NCBI GenBank assembly: GCA_011391695.1
Contig: JAABQB010000014.1
Coordinates: forward strand, 1-59,780
Direction: 5' to 3'
Source of the DNA: Desulfobacteraceae bacterium
GTDB lineage: Bacteria > Desulfobacterota > Desulfobacteria > Desulfobacterales > RPRI01
Length of the DNA: 59,780 bases
The notes below the pieces were generated by a model. The model was not told the DNA's origin and made no database searches. It saw only the letters and a program-made list of their open reading frames with translations. Below, in pieces: positions 25,939-33,460 of this stretch; positions within the stretch are counted from its first letter, which is position 1; each line of letters begins with the position of its first letter. The translations under genes were made by a program, and so were the position numbers.

Positions 25939-27279
25939 GTGTATATGAAGATTTCTCTGCCATACTCAAAAAACAAACGCTATTTAACAGGAATCGACTG
26001 GATTATACATGTCTTAAATTGCATGACCCTGAAAGAGACAGGGGCAGGATTCATGTCCCAGGTGGTTTTTGAGCTGCATGGAAAAGCTGATGCCTTGCAG
26101 ACCGAGTCTTCTCTTTCAGCTTTTATGAAAAAACACCCTCTGTTAAACGGCCACTCTTCAAGGGATTTCAATCTTGCGCCTTACTGGAAAATTCCAACAG
26201 AAGGAACAGGCAAGATCTCATTTGAGACTGTTCATATAACCAATGCTAATAAGAAAGACGCATTTTTTGACGATGTTTTAATTATCCTCGAAAAGGGAAT
26301 AAACAGGCCTTTTAAAAACAGGAAAGAGCATGTAGCTTTTCATCTTATAACACAAGGAGAAAAAAGCTATGTCGCCATGACTTTCGACCATCTCATTTTC
26401 GACGCCAGAAACGCCGAAGCTTTTCTCAACATGTTCCAGAGGGACTGGGAAGGCGAGAAGGATTCAGGCAACATTACGATTACTGAACCGGCCCATCTTT
26501 CCATGTGGATGGATAAGTTTAAGGCGGGACAGCTCGTAAACAGGGCTTTTCTTCAGATAGCGGACAGGGTTCCTCCCCGTGTATTGCCCCTTCCTCCCGG
26601 GAAAAAAGGATTTAAATTCAAGATTCTTTCTTTCGGCACGAAGGAAACTGAAGCAATAGCTGAAAATGCTTTCAATGAAGCAGGGTACCTGATGCTGATG
26701 CCTTATGCCCTTGCAGCCTCAGTTTGCGCTTTGCACGGAATCTTCGCAGGCAGAGGAATATCATCCGGTGATTATGTTATCCCGGTTTCAATTGATACAA
26801 GGAATCGGGAAGAAGTAAATAAAGATCTTTTTTTCAATCATGTCTCATTTTTCATTTTCAAAGCCGAAGCGTCCGATGCCTCCAATTTTCTGGCTTTACT
26901 GAAATCAATAAAAGAGCAGATGTACACCCAGGTCAAGTCGGACCTGCCCGGAGACATCTGCAAAGCAAGCCTTTTGATGCGGATCGCACCGGCTTCTCTT
27001 CTCGGCCGCCTGCTTAAAATATATTTCAAGGGAGAAATAGCCTCTTTCTGTTTTTCGTATGTCGGGAAAACGGCTTACACCTCCCCTTATTTCATGGGGA
27101 ATAAAATAAAGAATATATTTCATATGCCGAGAACACCCGTTCCGCCGGGAATCGGTATTTTTTTTCAGCAGTCGAATGAAAAACTGAATGTAATCCTTTC
27201 TTATCTTGACGGAATGTTAAACGCAGATGAAGGGGAGGTTATTTTAACGTCACTTAAATCGCGTCTGGGGGTGGAATAA
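25939..27279 (+). CDS. Condensation-domain-like acyltransferase
   Basis: The 446-residue protein has the active-site segment DHLIFDA (His151, Asp155), matching the HHxxxDG signature of NRPS condensation domains, PapA-type and wax-ester acyltransferases, with Asp in place of the first His. The N-terminal half (FMKKHPLLNGHSS) is typical of such folds. It is likely to transfer an acyl chain from the ACP encoded just upstream to an alcohol or amine acceptor. GTG 25939 or ATG 25945 may be the start; AAGG at about 25924 favours GTG. Such an enzyme is not part of standard aryl-polyene loci. Confidence 0.68.
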   Translation: MYMKISLPYSKNKRYLTGIDWIIHVLNCMTLKETGAGFMSQVVFELHGKADALQTESSLSAFMKKHPLLNGHSSRDFNLAPYWKIPTEGTGKISFETVHITNANKKDAFFDDVLIILEKGINRPFKNRKEHVAFHLITQGEKSYVAMTFDHLIFDARNAEAFLNMFQRDWEGEKDSGNITITEPAHLSMWMDKFKAGQLVNRAFLQIADRVPPRVLPLPPGKKGFKFKILSFGTKETEAIAENAFNEAGYLMLMPYALAASVCALHGIFAGRGISSGDYVIPVSIDTRNREEVNKDLFFNHVSFFIFKAEASDASNFLALLKSIKEQMYTQVKSDLPGDICKASLLMRIAPASLLGRLLKIYFKGEIASFCFSYVGKTAYTSPYFMGNKIKNIFHMPRTPVPPGIGIFFQQSNEKLNVILSYLDGMLNADEGEVILTSLKSRLGVE

Positions 27280-27282
27280 AAT

Positions 27283-28464
27283 ATGCGCCTGTCATGCGAT
27301 GTTCTTGTCGCCGGAGGAGGAGTTGCCGGCATATCGGCAGCCGTGCGCGCTGCGCGCGAAGGGGCCCGTACGATACTTGCGGAAACAAATGGTTTTCCCG
27401 GCGGAACCGCCGTAAATTGCATGCACCGTTATATCTGCGGATTATATTCTTCCGGCCCTCTACCTCCGGAAGGCACTTTGAACGGAGGAATCGCCGATGA
27501 AATATGCGCGAAACTCAAAAAACTTGCGCCCGGAACAAAACCGGTTAAGATGGGCAAAGTCCTTCTTTTCCCTTTTACAACGGGAGACCTTATTAGTGTT
27601 TTAAGGTCATTAAGCGAAAAGCAGGCAGAACTCGACCTTTTATATGAAACGGAAGTTGTGTCGGTCGAAGTGCAAAACGGCAGGATAAGAAATGTTTTTG
27701 CACGGAATAATACCGGCGAAATAGAAATATCGACACGGGCGGTAATTGATTGCAGCGGATACGGGGCGGTAATCCGCTTGAGTGGAGCGGCTTACGATAT
27801 TTCTTCGCCGGAAGAACGCCAACTCGCAGGTTTCTGTTTCAAAATAAAAGGGATTAAAGATCCCGGAGAGATGGCACCCGTGAGCGTTCCTTATCACATA
27901 TCGCAGGCTGTTGCTGAAAAGAGAATTCCATCTTACCTGAAATATGCCAGGTTTTATAAGAGCGATGTTGACCATGAAGGATATTGCCTTATAAGTATCC
28001 CTCCGGGCAACAGCCCTGAAAGAATCCGTGAAGCAAAAAAATATGCCGCAGCGGTTCATGATATCCTGGCCGATTCGATAGATTCTTTCAGAAATTCCCG
28101 TATAACGGAAATGTCCAGCGTAATCTCAGAACGCGAAGGTCTCCGCATGAAAGGGGAATATACGCTGACTGAAAAAGATGTGCTTTCAGGACGCAAATTT
28201 CACGACGGAGTTGTAAAAAGCGCTTGGCCTATAGAGCTGTGGGATCAGAAGAAAGGCCCCTCTTGCCGGTATCTCGATGATGGCGCTTATTACGAAATTC
28301 CGCTGCGCTGTCTTAAGTCACGGAACATAAAGAATCTTTACTGTGCCGGACGATGTATATCGGCATCCCCTGAAGCTCTCGGATCAACAAGGGTCATGGG
28401 AACCTGCATCTCCCTCGGGGAACAGGCCGGACTTGCTGCAGCAAAGGATCTCGATTTGTTATAA
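27283..28464 (+). CDS. FAD-dependent oxidoreductase (PF12831/FixC-like)
   Basis: The 393-residue protein opens with a Rossmann FAD site (DVLVAGGGVAGISAAVRAA), a partner acidic residue (LAET) and FPGGTAVNCMHRYICG. It ends with NLYCAGRCISASPEALGSTRVMGTCISLGEQAG, the C-terminal FAD motif of the FAD_oxidored group. It is soluble in appearance. It may carry out a redox step on the acyl chain or supply electrons to another enzyme. It sits between the acyltransferase (3 bp) and the third radical SAM gene (10 bp). Confidence 0.8.
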   Translation: MRLSCDVLVAGGGVAGISAAVRAAREGARTILAETNGFPGGTAVNCMHRYICGLYSSGPLPPEGTLNGGIADEICAKLKKLAPGTKPVKMGKVLLFPFTTGDLISVLRSLSEKQAELDLLYETEVVSVEVQNGRIRNVFARNNTGEIEISTRAVIDCSGYGAVIRLSGAAYDISSPEERQLAGFCFKIKGIKDPGEMAPVSVPYHISQAVAEKRIPSYLKYARFYKSDVDHEGYCLISIPPGNSPERIREAKKYAAAVHDILADSIDSFRNSRITEMSSVISEREGLRMKGEYTLTEKDVLSGRKFHDGVVKSAWPIELWDQKKGPSCRYLDDGAYYEIPLRCLKSRNIKNLYCAGRCISASPEALGSTRVMGTCISLGEQAGLAAAKDLDLL

Positions 28465-28474
28465 GGATAAGCTT

Positions 28475-29908
28475 ATGAAGATATTGCTGGTTAAACCACA
28501 CACTGAACTTCTGGTTGCAAAGCGGCTGCAGGAAGGTTTTCTTCATCTTGAGCCACTTGAGCTTGAAATAGTTGCCGGTGGGGTGCCGGACGAAGATGAT
28601 GTTTTAATTCTTGATCTCAGCGTTGAACAGGATCCGATCAGAACTTTCAGAAATACTTTATCGGAATATTCTCCTGATATGGCCGGTTTTTCGGGATACA
28701 GCACGAATGTCGATGCTGTCAAAAATTTTGCAAAGATGGTTAAGGATTTTAATCCCGGCATAGTTACTGTCGTTGGAGGAGTCCATGCAACTCTTCTTCC
28801 CAAGGATTACGCGGTTAAACAGATAGATATAATTGTCCGGGGTGAAGGCGGAACCGTAGTGCGGGAACTTGTACGCAGGTTCAAAAATGGAGAATCCCTC
28901 AATTATGAAGACCGCGCCCTTTCTCCGCAAGACCCGTTGTTTAATGAAAAAGCTGAACTTTCCCCGCCTGTATATCCTTCAGCAGTCGAGATACCCCGTC
29001 CAAGAAGAGATCTTGTGAACAGATCGAAATACTTTTGCGTCTGGACTTCAAGCCCTACCGGAAGGCTTGACACAATGTTCCCGAGAGTAGCAAGTATGCG
29101 TACTTCAATCGGGTGCGCTTTTTCCTGTTCTTTCTGTGTTATACCGCATCTTATGCACGGAAGGTACCTGCAGAGAAGCCCTGAAGATGTTGTAGATGAG
29201 ATAGAACGTATTCATGAGGAGCACATCTATTTTGTAGATGATGAGATGTTTCTGAACCCGGCAAGAGTTACAAAAATAGCAGAGCTTCTTATTGAGCGCG
29301 GAATCAAAAAGAAATACATAAGCTGGGCGAGAAGCGACACCATAGCTAAATATCCTGAAGTCTTTAACATATGGAAAAAAGCCGGCCTCGATCTGGTCTA
29401 TGTCGGCCTCGAATCCATGGACAAATCGCGCCTTGATGAATACTCAAAGAAAACAAATGTTGAAACAAACAGAAAAGCCGTGGATCTTTTACGGAAATGG
29501 GGAATAACCCTTCATGCCGCCTTCATTGTCCATCCTGATTTTACAGTCGAAGATTTCAGGCGGCTTGAAAAGGAAGTTGCCAATGTATGCCCGGCAGAAG
29601 TAACCTTTACGGTTCTCTCCCCTTCTCCCGGAACAAAATTCTGGCATGACAACAGGCACAGGTTCATATGTGATCCCTACCGCTTTTATGACTGCATGCA
29701 CTCTGTGCTTCCGACCCGGCTTCCTTTAAAACGCTTTTATCAGCATTTTGGAAGATTAAATAGCCTTGCATTGCGCGCAAACCCTCTGCGGGTCAACAAA
29801 ATCAAAGTTCCATTAAAGGATCTGTACAGGGCCATTTCGGGAGGCACAAAATATATCTTCTCTCTTTATAATATCCACAAGGATTACTTGCCGGAGAAAA
29901 GCAGGTGA
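28475..29908 (+). CDS. B12-binding-domain radical SAM enzyme, third copy
   Basis: ATG 28475 with AAGGAT upstream is the start; an earlier in-frame ATG lies inside the FAD gene. The 477-residue protein has a B12-binding-like domain (KILLVKPHT, DMAGFSGYSTN, VTVVGGVHATLLP, IIVRGEGG) and the radical SAM Cys214, Cys218 and Cys221 (CAFSCSFC), followed by IYFVDDEMF and LVYVGLES strands. It belongs to the BchE/HpnJ-like broad class. It is the third such enzyme in the block and the most distant in position, coupled by GTGA overlap to the AMP-ligase. Confidence 0.88.
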   Translation: MKILLVKPHTELLVAKRLQEGFLHLEPLELEIVAGGVPDEDDVLILDLSVEQDPIRTFRNTLSEYSPDMAGFSGYSTNVDAVKNFAKMVKDFNPGIVTVVGGVHATLLPKDYAVKQIDIIVRGEGGTVVRELVRRFKNGESLNYEDRALSPQDPLFNEKAELSPPVYPSAVEIPRPRRDLVNRSKYFCVWTSSPTGRLDTMFPRVASMRTSIGCAFSCSFCVIPHLMHGRYLQRSPEDVVDEIERIHEEHIYFVDDEMFLNPARVTKIAELLIERGIKKKYISWARSDTIAKYPEVFNIWKKAGLDLVYVGLESMDKSRLDEYSKKTNVETNRKAVDLLRKWGITLHAAFIVHPDFTVEDFRRLEKEVANVCPAEVTFTVLSPSPGTKFWHDNRHRFICDPYRFYDCMHSVLPTRLPLKRFYQHFGRLNSLALRANPLRVNKIKVPLKDLYRAISGGTKYIFSLYNIHKDYLPEKSR

Positions 29909-31338
29909 ACATATTTGAAACCATAAAAAAAGAGACAGCCGGCTACGGCGATAAACCCGCGGTTATCGAAGGTGATCAGAGCATATCATACCGCGAACTT
30001 ATTGATGCCGCTGAAAACCTGGCTTCCCGGCTGAAAAATAACCGGATTAAACCGGGAAACAGGATCGCCCTGCTCTGCAACGACTCTATCGATTATATAA
30101 TTATAAGCCTTGCAATACTTGCTGCAAAAGCGGCGGTTGTTCCAGTTTCATCTTCTCTTTCATGGGATGAAACGGATGCTGTTTTAGACAGGATAGATGT
30201 CAATTGTCTCATTTTTGACAAGCCGTCTTATTCCGGGCCGGATGCCGAGCCTTTATTTTCAGGGTTTAACGGCGGCGGGGAATTTTTCCTGCTCAACAGA
30301 AAAGCAAAGGATCTTCTTCCGGAAGAATATTATGCCCTGAATCCTGCATTCATAAGATTCTCTTCAGGCACAACCGGGGCAAGCAAAGGCGTTCTCCTGT
30401 CGCACGAATCGATAATTGAAAGAACAGACGCCGCGGACATGGCACTTCGCATGACCCCTGAAGATGTCGTCATATGGGTTCTTTCCATGAGCTATCATTT
30501 TGTTGTAACCATTCTCCTTTTCTTAAGAAGGGCTTCAACAATAGTTCTTTGCGGAAATGATTTTCCTGAATCATTTGTTGAGAATATTAAAAACAGGAAG
30601 GGAACATTCACATACGCATCTCCCTTTCATTATCATCTCCTTTCCAATTCGGGCGATATTCCGTCGGATATTTTCTCCGGTGTCCGTATTGCAGTTTCTA
30701 CGGCGATGAAATTGCCGCAATCAACGGCCGGTGAATTTTACGACAAGTTCGGGCTTGAGCTTTCCGAGGCTTACGGAATAATTGAAGTCGGGCTTCCATT
30801 TATCAATCTTTCGGGAAATCCCGCAAAAAGAGGTTCCGCGGGAAAGGTTCTGCCCGATTATGATATAAAAATCGAAAACCGGGATAAAAATGGCGTCGGT
30901 GAGCTGCATGTTAAGGGGAAAGGAATGTTCGATGCCTATTTCTCACCGTGGCAAAGCAGAAAAGAGGCCATTAATGAAGGCTGGTTTAACACGGGAGATC
31001 TCGGCAGAATTGATGAAGACGGGTTTCTTTATATTTTCGGCAGGGACAAAAACGTCATTAATTTTGCCGGCATGAAAATATTTCCGGAAGACGTGGAATC
31101 CGTTTTGAACCGGCATCCGGCCGTCAAAGAATCTCTCGTTTACGGTCTTCCCCATCCGCGGTATGGTGAACTGCCCTGTGCGAAGGTTGTTTTTAAAGAG
31201 GAAACAAGTCCTGATTTTGACACGAATGAAATCCGCAGATATTGCTATCCTCTTCTTGCATCATACAAAGTTCCGAAAGAAATTAATCCTGTAAAAACAC
31301 TTGAAAAAACGGCGAGCGGAAAAATCAAGAGATGGTAA
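29905..31338 (+). CDS. Acyl-AMP ligase (ApeH-like)
   Basis: The 477-residue enzyme of the ANL superfamily has the P-loop FSSGTTGASKG, the YGIIEVG motif, the GWFNTGDLG motif and a C-terminal TASGKIKRW with the catalytic Lys473. It activates a carboxylic acid as acyl-AMP and loads CoA or ACP. In aryl-polyene clusters such a ligase loads the starter acid; here the starter is unknown because no aromatic ammonia lyase is present. The start GTG overlaps the radical SAM stop. Confidence 0.86.
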   Translation: MNIFETIKKETAGYGDKPAVIEGDQSISYRELIDAAENLASRLKNNRIKPGNRIALLCNDSIDYIIISLAILAAKAAVVPVSSSLSWDETDAVLDRIDVNCLIFDKPSYSGPDAEPLFSGFNGGGEFFLLNRKAKDLLPEEYYALNPAFIRFSSGTTGASKGVLLSHESIIERTDAADMALRMTPEDVVIWVLSMSYHFVVTILLFLRRASTIVLCGNDFPESFVENIKNRKGTFTYASPFHYHLLSNSGDIPSDIFSGVRIAVSTAMKLPQSTAGEFYDKFGLELSEAYGIIEVGLPFINLSGNPAKRGSAGKVLPDYDIKIENRDKNGVGELHVKGKGMFDAYFSPWQSRKEAINEGWFNTGDLGRIDEDGFLYIFGRDKNVINFAGMKIFPEDVESVLNRHPAVKESLVYGLPHPRYGELPCAKVVFKEETSPDFDTNEIRRYCYPLLASYKVPKEINPVKTLEKTASGKIKRW

Positions 31339-31393
31339 AAGCAATGCCTTATCAAAAATATCAAATATCAAAAACTTTACATTACGTGCTTAG

Positions 31394-32356
31394 ATGACAA
31401 TAGGCACAGATCATAATTTCTTTAGGTTCATCACACCTGCATGGCTTTGGAAATCAACCTCTCCGGATCACCGTTCACTCAGGATAGGGATTCCTCGAAT
31501 GTTCTTTTACTATATCTATCCCGGTCTGTGGGAGACATTCTTCAGCGAACTGGGAATGGAACCAATTGTTTCCAGGCCGTCCACCATCAAGACAGTTGAG
31601 AAAGCTTCTCAAATATCCGAAACAGAACACTGTCTGCCGAACAAACTTTTTGACGCACACCTTGCCGAACTTGTCGGGAAGGTGGACATGGTATTTGTGC
31701 CCCGTGTCCTGTCCACCATAAAGGGTCATCTCTCCTGTCCAAAGTTTGGCCCGCTTCCCGATGCGGCCAGGGCGGATATCGCCCGGGAAACGAAAGTTCT
31801 GTCTATTGAACTTGACGAAAGCAGGCGTCCCTTATCCGAGAGCCTGATGCTTCTTGGGAAACAGTTAAAGAGTCAAAAGAGTCAAATCCGGTCAGCAATT
31901 AACAGTTCATTAAGAGCCATGGAATTGGCAAAGAATCAGCCGGTTCGCTATCTGAGAAAAAAGGAAGGGCTCCGTTTCTTGCTTATCGGACACCCCTATG
32001 TCATTCACGACAATTTTATCGCGGGACCGATTCTGCAGAAGTTGGAAAAGATGGAATGTGAAGTTGAACTGATCTCTTTCGCGAAAGAAGCTCCGGTAAA
32101 GAGTTATATTCTGTGGAGCACAGCCAATTTGATTTATCACTCGATGAAGACCCTCTCCCGTGAAGAATATGATGGGGTTATTCAGCTTACGGTATTTAAT
32201 TGCGGATGTGATTCCATGATGATTGATACGTATCGAAGTCTGATGAAAGAAAAGAATATCCCATTCATGTATCTTATGGTCGATGAGCATTTAGCCCAGT
32301 CCGGTATGGATACACGGGTGGAGGCGTTTGTTGACTCGCTCGGGTGGCGTCCATGA
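31394..32356 (+). CDS. DUF2229/HgdA-type subunit of 2-hydroxyacyl-CoA dehydratase-like complex
   Basis: The 320-residue protein has the DUF2229 (COG3580) pattern: RIGIPRMFFYYIYPGLWETFF near residue 27, a conserved EHCLPNKLFDAH with Cys, HLSCPKFGP, and a C-terminal NCGCDSMM... DEHLAQSGMDTRVEAF. The Cys residues probably bind a 4Fe-4S or double-cubane cluster. Relatives receive electrons from an ATP-driven activase for difficult reductions or dehydrations. The gene starts after a 55-bp gap in the block and overlaps the next by ATGA. The function here is inferred. Confidence 0.75.
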   Translation: MTIGTDHNFFRFITPAWLWKSTSPDHRSLRIGIPRMFFYYIYPGLWETFFSELGMEPIVSRPSTIKTVEKASQISETEHCLPNKLFDAHLAELVGKVDMVFVPRVLSTIKGHLSCPKFGPLPDAARADIARETKVLSIELDESRRPLSESLMLLGKQLKSQKSQIRSAINSSLRAMELAKNQPVRYLRKKEGLRFLLIGHPYVIHDNFIAGPILQKLEKMECEVELISFAKEAPVKSYILWSTANLIYHSMKTLSREEYDGVIQLTVFNCGCDSMMIDTYRSLMKEKNIPFMYLMVDEHLAQSGMDTRVEAFVDSLGWRP

Positions 32357-33456
32357 CATATATGGCTATCCCCAACATCGGCAACTACACCATCGCCCTC
32401 GCCACAGCGGTCGAATCTCTCGGGATTAAGGCCTGGGCTTCGACCGCCACAACGCCTGAAGCCCTGAAGTTAGGCATCGAGGCGGCCCCGGAGTCTGTCT
32501 GTCTGCCTCTAAAGGCCCATCTTGGCCACTTTATTGAGGCGGACAGGGCCGGCGTAGAATATGCTTTCATGATCAACAGTGTCGGGACATGCAGACTTAG
32601 ATATTATCGCCACATGATAGATCAGATACTCAAGGATCTGGGGCTGAAAATAAAGATCTTCGGTCTCGGCTTCGACGGGTTCAAACCGCCGATCGTACGC
32701 CATTTTGCTCCCGGACCAATCACGTTTATCAAACCCTTATTCCATACGGTCTTAAAGATCAAAGTGATTGATGAACTGGAGGTGGCCGCCTGGCGGACAA
32801 GGCCCATCGAAATAACCCCGGGAGACACCACGCGGATCATGAATAAGTTGCTGGTGGAACTCAGTGAGTCAAAAACCATGGCCGAGACCCGGTCCATCCG
32901 CAAAAAGGTTGCAGGGAGTTTCGCGGATATTCCAGTGGATAAAGAGAAGCAACCGCTCAAGGTGGGACTGGTCGGCGAAATATCTTTTTTGCGGGACAAG
33001 TGTTTGAATAAGAACATTGAATATATACTGGGCAGCCAGGGGATTGAGCTGAAAAACTTCTTTTTGCTTGGAGAAGAGTTAGAGAACATAACGCGAATCA
33101 TATTCCTTAACCAGAGTCGGAGAAAGTCCCTGTTCCGAATCACGGACCGATACTTGCAGAATTCGGTTGGAGGACATGCTCTCGATTCCGTTGCAAACTC
33201 GATCCATTGTGCGGATGAAGGGTATGACGGCATGATTCACCTGTGTCCTTCCGGATGCATGCCTGAAGTCAGCGTACGACCGATATTAAAGCGTGTCAGC
33301 AAAGACAAGGATATTCCCATACTGGAAATGTCTTATGACGAACATACCTGTGGCGTCGGGATTGCGACCCGCTTAGAAGCCTTTGCCGATGTCCTCATGG
33401 AAAGAAGAAAATGCGGCGCCGCCGCCTTTCGCAGGGAGAAAGCCCGCCGTGGATAA
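32353..33456 (+). CDS. COG3581/HgdB-type subunit of the same complex
   Basis: ATG 32353 overlapping the previous stop is the likely start, giving 367 residues. The protein has ESVCLPLKAHLGHF, NSVGTCRLRYY, HLCPSGCMPEVSVRP and DEHTCGVGIATRLEAF. These Cys-containing motifs parallel those of the gene upstream (both end with DEH... TR-EAF), so the two look like paralogous halves of a heterodimer as in 2-hydroxyglutaryl-CoA dehydratase or double-cubane proteins. It should hold an Fe-S cluster reduced by the activase domain of the downstream protein. Confidence 0.75.
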   Translation: MTYMAIPNIGNYTIALATAVESLGIKAWASTATTPEALKLGIEAAPESVCLPLKAHLGHFIEADRAGVEYAFMINSVGTCRLRYYRHMIDQILKDLGLKIKIFGLGFDGFKPPIVRHFAPGPITFIKPLFHTVLKIKVIDELEVAAWRTRPIEITPGDTTRIMNKLLVELSESKTMAETRSIRKKVAGSFADIPVDKEKQPLKVGLVGEISFLRDKCLNKNIEYILGSQGIELKNFFLLGEELENITRIIFLNQSRRKSLFRITDRYLQNSVGGHALDSVANSIHCADEGYDGMIHLCPSGCMPEVSVRPILKRVSKDKDIPILEMSYDEHTCGVGIATRLEAFADVLMERRKCGAAAFRREKARRG

Positions 33457-33460
33457 TTCA

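Noticed and set aside
33383-33460. Upstream in-frame ATG extending the fusion protein by 26 residues
   Set aside because: The extension overlaps the HgdB-like gene by 74 bp and encodes a Pro-rich stretch without family similarity, while ATG 33461 begins directly at the conserved activase strand.
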